From assembly GCA_965370045.1 (NCBI GenBank), contig CBDUSI010000021.1, positions 1 to 46,588 of the forward strand: a stretch of 46,588 bases of DNA, read 5' to 3'. Within the stretch, counting starts at the first letter, position 1. The number at the start of each line of letters is the position of its first letter. The DNA is from CAZONU01 sp965370045 (lineage in GTDB: Bacteria; Planctomycetota; SZUA-567; JAKLDR01). The notes below the pieces were generated by a model, which saw only the letters and a list, made by a program, of their open reading frames with translations, had not been told where the DNA came from and did not search any database. The position numbers and the translations under genes are program-made. Positions 25,256-34,602 of this stretch are shown in pieces.

Positions 25256-27034
25256 ATGACCGGACCCGCCGCAAGGATGCGCTTCTTTGCGCTCGGGGCA
25301 CTGTTCGCGGTCATCGCGACCAGCGCCCGCGCCGGGGAGATCGAGGTCACGGGCATCAAGGCTGTCTGCCGAAACGGCCAGGTCTTTGTCACCTGGAAGG
25401 ACGTCGCCGAGGGCGAGGCCGGGGCCAAGTACCGCTACTCGGTTTACCGCTCGGACGGGCCTATCACGCAGGCCAACGTCGGGAAGGCCGAGGCGGTCAT
25501 CCGGGGCATCCACAACAACTCCTGCAAGACGCCGGGAATGGCCTATCTTCAGAAGAAGGACCGGCTGGACCCGGCCAAGCCGCGACTGAAGTTGACCGCC
25601 GACGGCGAGCAACTGCCGCTGTGGTCCGGCGTGGGCGTGCACACCGTGGCGAAAGACGGCAAGGGCTACTACGCGGTTGTGGCCACCGATCTGGAACTGA
25701 AGCCGCTGTCGAAGGTCGTGCCCGGAAAGAGCGCCACGACCAAATCGGTTGAGGAGAAGGTCGCTCCGCCTCAGCCCATCAGGCAGGTGCCGCCCAGGAA
25801 GGGCGAGATCAGCGGGGAGAAGATCCCCAAGGGCCTGCCCCTGTACGTCGGGATGCACGGCAGTTGCGGCAGCAAGGCTAGGCGCAACACCTTCGCGTAC
25901 TTCTCTCCGAAGAAAGAAATGGGCTGGCGGGCGGGACAGCCCGGAGGGTTCTCGCTGTCGGTTCGCGAAGGGGTGAAGACCAGGATACTCCTTGCGCCTC
26001 GCGAGACGCTGACCACGCCCGCGGGCGCTACCGGAGTCGAGGGCCTCTGGTTCGGCCTGTGGTGCAAGCCCAACTGGGCAACCGACCCGGAGTTCCGCGC
26101 GTATCCCATCTCCGAGAAGCGGGTGAAGTGGCTGGTGGACTGGGCGGTGAAGACCTACAGGGCCGACCCCAACCGCGTCGCCACCGGCGGCCAGTCCATG
26201 GGCGCGTACGGCTCGATGAAGATCGGCCTGCGTCGCCCGCGGATGTTCTCGGCGATCTATCCCACCGGCCCCAGGTGCCGCATGGGCAAGCTCAGCGGCA
26301 TCTCGGCGGACGGGAAGAAGCTGAAGCTCTATCTCACCGGAGGGGTGCCCAGGACGGAGAAGAAGATCAAACCCAGTTGCCTTCGCGCGATGGGCGGCAA
26401 GCGGCCGATGCTGCCCGACGGGAAGACCGAGTACTGGGACTATCTGGACGCGGTCGCCCTCATCGAGCGGAACCACGACGACCTGCCGTTCCTCTGCTTC
26501 ATCGGCGGACGCAACAACGGCAAGATGTGGGGAGGCGTGGGTCCATGGGGCGACCAGGTCCCGACGGTCAAGGCGCTGCTCAAGAACCGCCACGGCTTCG
26601 CCTTCGGCTGGGACAACGGCACCCACGGCTCGGCCAAGAAGCAGTTCAAGTTGCTCTGCAAGTACTACCCCTGGCATCGCTTCGCGCTGAACCTCAGCTA
26701 CCCGGCCTTCTCGGGAAGCTCCATGGACGACGACATCGGTCCGGCCGGGCCGAAGGAAGGCTACATCAATCTCGGTTTCATCTGGACCGACCCGGTCGAA
26801 GACGCGAACAAGTGGGAGAGCACCATCTCCAACGCCGAGGCCAAGGTGGACATAACCGTCGACGTCACCCCGCGCAGGTGCCAGAAGTTCAAGCTCAAGC
26901 CGGGCGAGAAGCTCAAGTGGGCCAACTCCGCCGGCGGGAAGGGCACGGTGACCGCCGACAAGTGGGGACTGGTCACCGTCGAGAAGGTCAAGATCCCGTT
27001 GGGCAAGAAGGTCACGCTAAGCATAACGCGCTAG
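25256..27034 (+). CDS. Secreted alpha/beta-hydrolase esterase with N-terminal FN3-like domain
   Basis: The product has 592 residues from ATG 25256, 5 nt after the previous stop. An internal ATG at 25277 would give a tidier signal peptide (MRFFALGALFAVIATSARAG) but has no well-spaced ribosome site. Residues about 30-150 resemble a fibronectin-type-III domain (VTWKDV..., YRYSVYRSDGPI). Residues about 200-500 form an alpha/beta-hydrolase. LPLYVGMHGSCG is the oxyanion-side strand, and GGQSMGAYG is the nucleophile elbow, with Ser314 (first-ATG numbering). NGTHGSA gives a candidate catalytic His457. The segment where the acid would be expected (FIGGRNNGK) shows Asn, so the third catalytic residue is unclear. 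It probably removes acetyl, methyl or feruloyl-type esters from the polymer before lyase attack. Confidence 0.75.
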   Translation: MTGPAARMRFFALGALFAVIATSARAGEIEVTGIKAVCRNGQVFVTWKDVAEGEAGAKYRYSVYRSDGPITQANVGKAEAVIRGIHNNSCKTPGMAYLQKKDRLDPAKPRLKLTADGEQLPLWSGVGVHTVAKDGKGYYAVVATDLELKPLSKVVPGKSATTKSVEEKVAPPQPIRQVPPRKGEISGEKIPKGLPLYVGMHGSCGSKARRNTFAYFSPKKEMGWRAGQPGGFSLSVREGVKTRILLAPRETLTTPAGATGVEGLWFGLWCKPNWATDPEFRAYPISEKRVKWLVDWAVKTYRADPNRVATGGQSMGAYGSMKIGLRRPRMFSAIYPTGPRCRMGKLSGISADGKKLKLYLTGGVPRTEKKIKPSCLRAMGGKRPMLPDGKTEYWDYLDAVALIERNHDDLPFLCFIGGRNNGKMWGGVGPWGDQVPTVKALLKNRHGFAFGWDNGTHGSAKKQFKLLCKYYPWHRFALNLSYPAFSGSSMDDDIGPAGPKEGYINLGFIWTDPVEDANKWESTISNAEAKVDITVDVTPRRCQKFKLKPGEKLKWANSAGGKGTVTADKWGLVTVEKVKIPLGKKVTLSITR

Positions 27035-27057
27035 CAGTCCGTTCTTCAGCGGACTGC
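27034..27057 (+). terminator. Hairpin between the two convergent gene runs
   Basis: GCAGTCCG and CGGACTGC form a perfect 8-bp stem with an 8-base loop, directly at the esterase stop codon. It is not followed by a T-run. The loop and 3' arm (27044-27062) match the segment after the deacylase gene. The remaining bases to 27128 show nothing else. It may be a 3'-end stabilising or processing structure rather than a true intrinsic terminator. Confidence 0.4.
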
Positions 27058-27128
27058 CAGCTCGGGAACACCGGTCGCGCGCCGAAGACGGCTGGGCGGC
27101 TGATTGAAGTTGCTCCGGATCCAGCGCC

Positions 27129-28814
27129 TCAGCGCGACTCTATCCGTACCGAGTGCATCTTGGGGTGCTTGGGCCCCTTGACATGGATATCGAAGACGGT
27201 GGGTGATTTGGTGATCACTTTCCGCACGGTGTGCTCGTCCTTCCAGCCCTTCCCGTCCGCGTACTTGTAGGTGATTACCAGCTTGCGCTTGGCCAGCGCT
27301 TCGGGGTTGTCCACGGTGACGGTTACCTTGTTGGTGCCGGGCACCAGGTACGGCCCGGCGTACATGTTGTGCCCGAAGATGGTGGAGACCAGCACGCCGC
27401 GCAGCCGGACCGCGCCCCGGAGCTCCAGGCGCAGGGTCATCCCGAACCGGTCGATCATCAGCTCGGGCGTGCGCCACTTGCCGATCACGGCGGTCTCGGT
27501 GGCCTTGCCGGTCTTGCCCGCGCTCCAGACCTTGACGGGCTTCTTCTCGTCGCGGCCCCAGCCCTGGAGCATATACAGGTCCAGCCCGTCCGCTTTCGCC
27601 GGGCGCGAGTAGTCCAGCGTCACCTCCGCGCCGCAGACGGTATAGGGGAAGCGAGTGTCCAGCTCCAGCACGCCGCTCCGACCGCCATCGACGACCAGCG
27701 CGTTGCCGTCGAGCTTGAGCCCCTTGCTCGAACGCGCCGCGGCCAGCAGCTCCCGCGCCGGGAGCGTGCGGTCGAAGCGGCCGGCGGAGAAGTAACGGTA
27801 GCAGCGCTTGATGGTCTGCTTGCTGCCATCCTTCTTGCGGTGGGTGAAAACGTTCTTCTTGAGGTAGGGCTCCCAGTAGGGGAAGTTGACCGTGTCGAAC
27901 TCGTCGTTGAGCCCGCAGCGGTGGAATCCGGTGGGGGCGTCCCCCTTCCTGGCGCGGTGCGCCAGGTACTTTACCGGCTGGAAGTCCCAGGTTCGGGTGA
28001 TGCTCTCGCCGGCGCGCAGGTTGAGGTTCAGCCGGCCGGGCTTGTAGCCGCCGTCGTAGTCCTTGCCCTCCCCTCCCACTCCCCCGTTGGGGATGGCCTG
28101 GGCGTAGTACTCCACCATCTTGGCCAGCGGGCCGTAGTGGCTCCAGGGCGGCCCGTGGTGGTCCTTCTTGATCTCCGGCTTCCGCGCGCAGGCCAGGAAC
28201 ATCTCCGGTACGCGCTTCTCCTCGATGGCCTTGCTGACCAGCGAGGGGTCGGCCTTCATCTCCCGGTGGCTCAGGATGTGGCGCGGCTTCGTGCGGCTGT
28301 AGACGTAGAAGCCGGTCATGGCGTCGAGGACGTGCCAGCGCTTCTCGAAGAAGACCTCCAGGAAGCTGTGGCCGGCGTAGAATCCGCCCTTGCCGTCCGA
28401 GAGCTTGCTGCTGCATCCCCGGGTGCGGTAGCCGCCGGCCTTGAGCATCATCACCTGCAGCGCGCGCTGCGAGCCGCACAGCGGCATGCCGCGGGCGGAG
28501 AGCAGCGCCTCGTGCAGGTCGCGGCAGCGCCCCCCGTAGTGCCACATCACCCGCCGGTACCAGTGCCAGAAGTTGAGCACCTTTTCCTCGTCGGTCTTGC
28601 CCTTGAAGACCGCGGTGGCGATGGTCTTCGGGCTGGAACAGTCCACCGACCCGCTGGTGAGCACTTTGACGTTGCGGAGCCCAATCACGCCACTTCCCCT
28701 GCCTTTCGGACCGGCCTTGACGACCGGCGGTGCCACCTCTGCCTTCGAGCACCCTGCAGAGCTGATTGCCAGCAGGACCGCAAGAACAGTGATATGTTCG
28801 CATCGAGCAAGCAC
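27129..28814 (-). CDS. Transglutaminase-like secreted lipoprotein
   Basis: The product has 561 residues. The GTG start at 28814 is set by a perfect AAGGAGG eight bases upstream. The N-terminus (ITVLAVLLAISSAGC) is a lipoprotein-type signal with Cys22. The core has the transglutaminase/protease triad with normal spacing: Cys113 (MPLCGSQRALQ), His149 (AGHSFLEVFF) and Asp164 (RWHVLDAM). After the core come beta-rich regions and a final Ig-like domain (GTNKVTVTV...KLVITYKY). The same order of domains, at low similarity, is seen in the upstream gene 28889-31387, so the two are distant paralogues. Family members include cross-linkers, peptidases and deamidases. Activity here is unknown. It is the last gene of the minus-strand run. 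Confidence 0.8.
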   Translation of the reverse strand: MLARCEHITVLAVLLAISSAGCSKAEVAPPVVKAGPKGRGSGVIGLRNVKVLTSGSVDCSSPKTIATAVFKGKTDEEKVLNFWHWYRRVMWHYGGRCRDLHEALLSARGMPLCGSQRALQVMMLKAGGYRTRGCSSKLSDGKGGFYAGHSFLEVFFEKRWHVLDAMTGFYVYSRTKPRHILSHREMKADPSLVSKAIEEKRVPEMFLACARKPEIKKDHHGPPWSHYGPLAKMVEYYAQAIPNGGVGGEGKDYDGGYKPGRLNLNLRAGESITRTWDFQPVKYLAHRARKGDAPTGFHRCGLNDEFDTVNFPYWEPYLKKNVFTHRKKDGSKQTIKRCYRYFSAGRFDRTLPARELLAAARSSKGLKLDGNALVVDGGRSGVLELDTRFPYTVCGAEVTLDYSRPAKADGLDLYMLQGWGRDEKKPVKVWSAGKTGKATETAVIGKWRTPELMIDRFGMTLRLELRGAVRLRGVLVSTIFGHNMYAGPYLVPGTNKVTVTVDNPEALAKRKLVITYKYADGKGWKDEHTVRKVITKSPTVFDIHVKGPKHPKMHSVRIESR

Positions 28815-28888
28815 AGTATGGTCCTCCTTATCGCACGTTCACTTCAGCGACGCAAGGGCGCCTGACGACGAAGGTGCTCCCGCCGCAC

Positions 28889-31387
28889 TTACTTCGACTC
28901 CAGCTTCTTCAGGGCTTCTTCGAGTTTCTTCCGCACCCAGGGAACGGGTTCGCGGGACAGCGCGGTCTTGAGGGCCTCTGCCGAAGCCTTCTCGCCCATG
29001 TCCCCCAGCGACTGCGCAGCCGCGGCGCGGACGTTCTCGTCGGCCGCGTAGGAGAGCATCTTGCGGATGCGCGGGGCGCTGGCCGTGTCGCCCAGCATGC
29101 CTAGAGCGATGATCGCCCGGAAACGCACGACGATGTACTCGTCCTTCAGACATTTTCTGAGCCGGGGGATCAGCGACTTGTCCCCGGTGTGCCCGGCGGC
29201 CTGCGCCGCGTAGGCGACAACGTTTCCGTCTTTGTTCTGCAGGCACTTCGCGACAGCCGCGGACGCGGCGCTCGCGTCCTCGAATCCAGACAGGAGACGC
29301 ATGGCCCCCCACTGGTGGGCGGGCTGGGCCCGGCTGTCCGCCGCCATCCGGGCCAGGACCGGCACGAACTCCGGCCATTTCGCGTCCCGGGCCATGGTCC
29401 CGATCATCAGCACGGAACTGGCCCAGCGGTCCCACTCGGTGATAACCTTGCCCTTCCAGGTCTTGTAGCCGGTCCACTTGGCCTTCTTCACGTCGCTGGC
29501 GATTTCCAGCAGCACCGGCCGGGCCTTCTTGCGGTCGATCGCGAACAGCGCGGCCAGCGCGGCCGACTTGGACCACTGGGCGTCCACCTGGTAGGCGACC
29601 TTCTTCAGCGCGTCGAAAGACTTGGGGTCGGCGTGCTCCAGGAGCCCTCGGGCCGCTTCGGCCACCTTCTTGGGGTCTTCGAGGTCCTTGATGAGTTGCC
29701 CGACCGACGGCAGCTTGGCGCGATCCGGCCGCCTCCACATGCCGCCGCGGGTGCGGGTCTCCTCCACCGGGCGCGTGGCCGGCAGCTTGTGTATCTTGCT
29801 GGCCGCCTCCTTGACCAATGTGCGGTTGCCCTCCCCCGCCGCCGCGATGCTCTCCACGATGATCGACTCGCAGACCACGTCTTCCCACTGCTTGCCGGCG
29901 GCGATGATCTCGTAGGTCCAGGGCGCCCGCTCGACCACGGTCACGTTCTTGCGGTTCTTGGCCTTCAGGTCGGTCCAGACGTAGGTGACCTTGAGGGCCG
30001 AGCCCTTGGCGATGCTGCCCTTCACGGTAATCCTGTTCTTGCCGGGATGAAGCTGCGGCAGCGAGAAGGGGTTGTGCTGCACGGTGGTCCGGAAGGTGAT
30101 GCCCTTCACCTGGCAGTCATCGGGCTTCTTCTTGGCGACCAACTCCAGCTTGAGGCGGTAGTGGTAGCGCCCGAAGGGCGAGTTGAAGCCCGCGGGCGGA
30201 TCGGCCGTGCCGGTGACCTTGAACTTCTTGCAGATGGGCACGACCAGCTTGGGTGCCGCCAGCACGTCGGCCGGGCACTCCCAGAGCTTCTTCCAGGTCT
30301 TGCCGGCGTCGACGGATAGGTAGAGACGCACCGCGTCGCCGGCGCTCTTGCGCTTGAGATTGAACTCCACCTCCGCGTCGGAAACCATGTACGGTGTCCG
30401 GAAGTGCCAGACGGCGGCGGCAGTCTTGCCGGCCTTAGCCGGCTGGAGCTTTCCGGCGGCCATGCCCTTCGGCGGCTCGGCCAGTCCCCGCGTCCACCCG
30501 GCATCGGAAAGGTCCGGCGAGTAGCCCCACAGACCGTTGCCGTAGGTCGGGTGGTACGGGCCGCGCTCCCAGGCCTTTACCCGGCGGCGGTCACGCTTGA
30601 GATCAACGTTGTCCATGTAGGGCTTGCCCACATTGCCCCAGCCGCGCTCCAGCTTCTCGCCGGGGCGGAAGCTCAACTCCATGCGGTGGGTGGACAGGGC
30701 CAGGTGCTGGCAGTGCTTCCACTGGGAGAAGTTCTTGCAGTAGTCGGTGCCCATCCCGTCGGCGCTCAGGGTGTACTTGCCGGAGCGGTGCAGGATGTAG
30801 GAGCCGAAGTTGACGTCGAAGAGATGCCAGCGGGCCACTCCGTCGGCGTCGGTGTAGTGGCAGCTGGCCATGGTGTGCCCGCCCAGGACCAGTTTCTCGG
30901 CCGGGTGGCCCATGGCCCGCCAGACGGCTTCCATCACCCGGCTCAAGCCGTCGCACCAGTGGGTGCCGTAGACGTTGAGAATCTTGAGGGGGTCGTCGAT
31001 GTAGCCGCGCTTCTTCGACTGCAGCGGGTTCTTGAACTTCTCGGTGGGCGGGTTGCCGTCGGTGTGCATCTTCCAGCGGCGCACCCAGCGCCAGACGGCC
31101 AGGGCTTTCTCGTGGTCGGTCTTGGCCCCGGAGAGGCGCGCGACGTCCAGGCCGAACTGGCGCAGGTCGGAGCCGTCCGGCCAGCGGTCGCAGACCACGG
31201 TCACCCCGGTGGCCGCCGGCTGCGGGCACAGGAACGGACCCGGCGACACCTCGCGCTCGCCGCGCCAGTACTTCCAGTCCCGGCTCATCCGTACGGCTGG
31301 CTTGGAGGCGCTTTCCACCGCGGTACACGAGACCTGGCCGGCCATCAGCACCACCGCCAACTGGATGAGGCACGCTCTGTATCTCAA
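28889..31387 (-). CDS. Transglutaminase-like secreted protein with C-terminal HEAT repeats
   Basis: The product has 832 residues from a TTG at 31387, chosen because GAGGAGG lies nine bases upstream and because it puts a signal sequence (MRYRACLIQLAVVLMAGQVSC) at the N-terminus. A GTG at 31414 would bury that ribosome site. The triad candidates are Cys145 (THWCDGLSR), His177 (ASCHYTDAD) and Asp191 (WHLFDVNFG). The middle is beta-rich (FRTPYMVSDAEVEF; LYLSVDAGKTWKKL), then an Ig-like stretch (GKNRITVKG...LKVTYVWTD). From about residue 600 to the end there are HEAT repeats (VVAYAAQAAGHTGD; VRFRAIIALGMLGD; VRAAAAQSLGDMGE). This combination parallels the HEAT-fused lyase at 21174. Confidence 0.8.
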   Translation of the reverse strand: MRYRACLIQLAVVLMAGQVSCTAVESASKPAVRMSRDWKYWRGEREVSPGPFLCPQPAATGVTVVCDRWPDGSDLRQFGLDVARLSGAKTDHEKALAVWRWVRRWKMHTDGNPPTEKFKNPLQSKKRGYIDDPLKILNVYGTHWCDGLSRVMEAVWRAMGHPAEKLVLGGHTMASCHYTDADGVARWHLFDVNFGSYILHRSGKYTLSADGMGTDYCKNFSQWKHCQHLALSTHRMELSFRPGEKLERGWGNVGKPYMDNVDLKRDRRRVKAWERGPYHPTYGNGLWGYSPDLSDAGWTRGLAEPPKGMAAGKLQPAKAGKTAAAVWHFRTPYMVSDAEVEFNLKRKSAGDAVRLYLSVDAGKTWKKLWECPADVLAAPKLVVPICKKFKVTGTADPPAGFNSPFGRYHYRLKLELVAKKKPDDCQVKGITFRTTVQHNPFSLPQLHPGKNRITVKGSIAKGSALKVTYVWTDLKAKNRKNVTVVERAPWTYEIIAAGKQWEDVVCESIIVESIAAAGEGNRTLVKEAASKIHKLPATRPVEETRTRGGMWRRPDRAKLPSVGQLIKDLEDPKKVAEAARGLLEHADPKSFDALKKVAYQVDAQWSKSAALAALFAIDRKKARPVLLEIASDVKKAKWTGYKTWKGKVITEWDRWASSVLMIGTMARDAKWPEFVPVLARMAADSRAQPAHQWGAMRLLSGFEDASAASAAVAKCLQNKDGNVVAYAAQAAGHTGDKSLIPRLRKCLKDEYIVVRFRAIIALGMLGDTASAPRIRKMLSYAADENVRAAAAQSLGDMGEKASAEALKTALSREPVPWVRKKLEEALKKLESK

Positions 31388-31417
31388 AACAAGATCCTCC
31401 TCTGTGCTGCTCACAGT

Positions 31418-34333
31418 CTACTTGATCTCCACTTGGACGACGTTGGAGAGCCTGCTGAGGTTGCCGGCGGCGTCCCAGCTCTTGATCGCGAAGTAGTACC
31501 TGCCGGGCGGCAGATCGGCGGCGGAGAGTGCCTTCGGCGCACCGAACGCGCCCTGCGGGACGAACTTCTCCACCGTGAAGCCCTGCTTCTCGCCGCCGGC
31601 CGCCGGCGCGGGCTCGCCGCGCACGTTGTCGGCGTGGTAGAAGCCGTACTTCTTACCCAACTCGTCCGGGAACTTGGGGTGGTCGACGATGGGCTTGTCG
31701 GCGTACTTGATCCAGTAGCGCGCGGCTTTGCCGGCAGACCCCTTGCCGGCGTCCTTGGGGGCGGTCCAGGTCAGCTTGACGCCCTCTTTGGTCGCCTCGG
31801 CGACAGCGAGGTCTCTGACCGCCTCCGGCGGCTCGGCGTCCTCGCGCGGGTGGGTCAGCACATAGGCCGCGGCTTGGCCGTGTGCCGCGTGAACCAGTCC
31901 CCCCGCCCTGACGCCGAACATGCGGCCCTTGGCGTAGGTCTTGGTGATCTCCAGCGCGCGCGGGTCGCCCAGGGCCACGTATATCTCCGGCGCGGCCACC
32001 GCCTGGTACCAGTGCCGCTCGAACTTCTCAGGCCGGGTGCCCCGCGGCCAGCGGTGGGGCATGCCCTTGCCGGCCACGAAGGCCTCGTTGTAGGCCCATT
32101 CCAGCCACGAGCCCATCACGTCCAGCCACTCCTCCTCACCGGTGTCGCGCCAGAGTTCGAAGGCGGCAATGGAGGCTTCGGAGTTCTGCCAGGACGGGAT
32201 TCGCGACCAGCCGCGCTTCTCCTCTATGGGCCCGCCGTTCAGGCGCTGCAGGTGCATGATTCGCCGGGCCAGCCACCGCGCGTAGAAGAGGCTGTCGGCG
32301 TCGCCGGTGGCCGAGTAGGTGGCCGCGCAGCAGAAGAGGTGGCATGCGTAGATCCGTGTGTAGAAGTAGCCCGGGCGGCGCCCGGGGTGCTTCACGTCGT
32401 CGAAGTAGTTGATCTCGGAGAGCGCCGGCGCCGCCTTGAGCGGGCCGCCTACCTCGCCCTTGGCCCGGTCCCACTTGAAGAAGAATCGGTGCGTGGAGTA
32501 CTTGGCCTGGTTGCCGATGGCCATCACCGAATCCCGGGCGATCGGCGAGGCGGTCAGGTAGTACCACTCGTAGGGCCAGACGTGCTTGAGGTGTTCGCCG
32601 TTCATGTGGGTACTGCCCGGCGAGGCGTAGTGCGGGGTATTGCCCGTCCAGGTCTTCCGGTCCCGGGGTTCGACCGCCTTGCGGTGGGTGAAGAGCTTCT
32701 TCTCGCCGTAGCCGACGAGCCGGTGATGCACATCGGCCTCCTTGGACGAGAAACTGTAGTCGGAGATCAGCATGGGCAGCCGTTCGGCGGCCCAGCGGGC
32801 ACCGACCATGCCACGCTCCCAGGCGCCGAGATCCCCGCTCTGCAGGAAGCGGTAGAACGGCGACCAGTAGTTCTTGTGCATCCCGCCGGGATTGAAGTAG
32901 GTGTAGCTGCCCTGGTTTCTCCAATCGGAGGACTTGGGAGCCCAGTGCGTGTGGCTCGGTGCCGGGAGACCGCCGGGTATGCCCAGCTGCTGCAGCCAGA
33001 CGTTGGCGTCGGCGTACCATGTCCCGCCGGCCCAGGGCAGCAGCGGATAGCGGAAGGCCCGGGCCAGTTTCCCGCTCCTGGCCGCGTCGGCGTCACCGGG
33101 ATGCAGGTACCAGGTGATCACATGGCTCTTGCGGGTGGTGGCGTTGAGTTGGAAAACCATGTTCTCGGCGTAATCGGGCATGAGCGCCGCCTCGGCGCGC
33201 CCGCCAGACAGGCGGAACGCCTTGGGAGCCTCCTCCCAGAAGTTCCGCAGCTGGACGGTCAGGCCGCGCCCGGCGGCGGATAGATCGGCCCAGCCCGGCT
33301 GGGGGCCGCCGGAGGCCTTGAGGACGCACGGCCCCTTGGCAGGCAGCACGCCGGAGGAGTTCGTCTTCTGGCCGCCGAACGTGTACTTGGCATCCTTCGC
33401 GGCCCAGCCGTCCAGGGAGAAGCCGACCGCGGCGTCCTTGATCCGGTAGACGTGCGCTGGGAAATCCCGGCGGTTGTTGTCGATGGAGTAGACCACCTGG
33501 AAGAAGGGCTTGCCGGCGTAGAAGGAGAGCCAGGCGGTGTAGGAGTAGAAGCCTTCCGTGCGAAGGCCCTTGCCGCGCCCGCCCGGCCAGTGCCGGCCCT
33601 CGACGCGCACGGTGACACGCACGGGCCCCCTGGACTCGACGACCACCCGGTCGGGCTTGCCCAAGCCCGAGGCGTAGCGGTGCTCGACGAGTTTGCCCTT
33701 GGCCTCGAACTTTTCGATGCGCCCGCCACCCGAGCCGAACATGTTGAAGTGGTCGCTGTATCCGTAGGCCACCTCCTGCTCGGCGCTGGTCAGCACCCCC
33801 CCGTTGTGCGCGTCGGGCTTGACGAAGCGCTCGGTCTCGGCGAACTTCCCGTCGCCGTCGAGATCGAGGTAAGCTTCCTCTATCAGCGTGCCTCGCTTCT
33901 TGCTGATGAGTGCTCTGAGCGGCCCGGTGACCACCTCGATGGCTTCCTTGGTTTCTCTCACGATCAGCGGCGTCTTCGGCGGCGCAGCGGTCTCCCCGTC
34001 CGTCAGGGTGTAGCGGGCCTCGCCGCCGGGGGGCACGTCGGCCTGGAATTCGACCAGCACCCACTTGACCGACCCGTCCCGGCCCCACCACTTGACGAAC
34101 GGGTTGAACTGCGCGGGCACCGGGCGGCCCTTGCCGTCGAGCACCCGCAGCTTGGAGCAGTTGGTGAGGGCCCCCAGCGGCATGGGTATCCCGCCGGAGA
34201 CCGGCCATGACGCCCGCGGGCTCCCGGAGTTATCGCGGACGACAAGGGGAACTTTGATCTCCCCCGAGCGGGCCGGGCAAGCCAGTGTTGTCCCGAACAC
34301 CACCGTCAGCACGATCAGCCACCGTTTGTCCAT
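31418..34333 (-). CDS. PcRGLX-like RIFT-barrel protein with C-terminal FN3 domain
   Basis: The product has 971 residues. ATG 34333 follows GAGGAGAG. A 7-residue upstream extension is possible but puts charge before the signal peptide (MDKRWLIVLTVVFGTTLACPARSG). Residues about 25-125 are the N-terminal RIFT barrel (VSGGIPMPLGAL, then GRDGSVKWVLVEF with Asp86). A central beta region and a long helical-barrel part follow. The last about 140 residues form a fibronectin-III-like domain (VKLTWTAP... ending YFAIKSWDAAGN). That tail is shared with the gene at 39210 but not with 34603. The family includes exo-rhamnogalacturonan lyase PcRGLX, and lyase activity is inferred from that. The start of 28889-31387 lies 30 nt downstream. 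Confidence 0.75.
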   Translation of the reverse strand: MDKRWLIVLTVVFGTTLACPARSGEIKVPLVVRDNSGSPRASWPVSGGIPMPLGALTNCSKLRVLDGKGRPVPAQFNPFVKWWGRDGSVKWVLVEFQADVPPGGEARYTLTDGETAAPPKTPLIVRETKEAIEVVTGPLRALISKKRGTLIEEAYLDLDGDGKFAETERFVKPDAHNGGVLTSAEQEVAYGYSDHFNMFGSGGGRIEKFEAKGKLVEHRYASGLGKPDRVVVESRGPVRVTVRVEGRHWPGGRGKGLRTEGFYSYTAWLSFYAGKPFFQVVYSIDNNRRDFPAHVYRIKDAAVGFSLDGWAAKDAKYTFGGQKTNSSGVLPAKGPCVLKASGGPQPGWADLSAAGRGLTVQLRNFWEEAPKAFRLSGGRAEAALMPDYAENMVFQLNATTRKSHVITWYLHPGDADAARSGKLARAFRYPLLPWAGGTWYADANVWLQQLGIPGGLPAPSHTHWAPKSSDWRNQGSYTYFNPGGMHKNYWSPFYRFLQSGDLGAWERGMVGARWAAERLPMLISDYSFSSKEADVHHRLVGYGEKKLFTHRKAVEPRDRKTWTGNTPHYASPGSTHMNGEHLKHVWPYEWYYLTASPIARDSVMAIGNQAKYSTHRFFFKWDRAKGEVGGPLKAAPALSEINYFDDVKHPGRRPGYFYTRIYACHLFCCAATYSATGDADSLFYARWLARRIMHLQRLNGGPIEEKRGWSRIPSWQNSEASIAAFELWRDTGEEEWLDVMGSWLEWAYNEAFVAGKGMPHRWPRGTRPEKFERHWYQAVAAPEIYVALGDPRALEITKTYAKGRMFGVRAGGLVHAAHGQAAAYVLTHPREDAEPPEAVRDLAVAEATKEGVKLTWTAPKDAGKGSAGKAARYWIKYADKPIVDHPKFPDELGKKYGFYHADNVRGEPAPAAGGEKQGFTVEKFVPQGAFGAPKALSAADLPPGRYYFAIKSWDAAGNLSRLSNVVQVEIK

Positions 34334-34464
34334 CTTCGCGTCTCTCCTCAGCAAACGGCCCTCGGTCCCCGCCCCTTCATTATATGGATTGCAGCCCGCC
34401 CGCCCGCATTTCGGTCAAACCTCCGGGAAAAGGCGTTCCGTGAATCCCAAGGCATGGTCTTGCA

Positions 34465-34512
34465 CAAGCCGCTCATCGCGCTGCGGTTGCGGAGGCGGGC
34501 CGTATCGGGCGA
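34465..34512 (-). pseudogene. Possible remnant of an FN3-type C-terminus
   Basis: Between the genes 34603-37446 and 31418-34333 lies a 269-nt gap. On the minus strand it encodes SPDTARLRNRSAMSGL, which lines up with SWDAANNRSAMSNL at the end of the 39210 gene. Nineteen consecutive bases (34471-34489) are identical to 39234-39252. Nothing else in the gap looks like a gene, promoter or RNA. Confidence 0.3.
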
Positions 34513-34602
34513 CCCGGAGCACCAGCATTCGCAAGGGGCAATGCCCCCGGAGATATGAACCGCCTTGCGCTCCACTCGTCAGTTCCTCCCGCCGGCCGCC
34601 CC

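Noticed and set aside
30404..33283. Very long open frame on the plus strand (about 959 codons)
   Set aside because: It is antisense to two clear genes (28889-31387 and 31418-34333), has no domain or signal peptide, and is explained by G/C-rich third positions.
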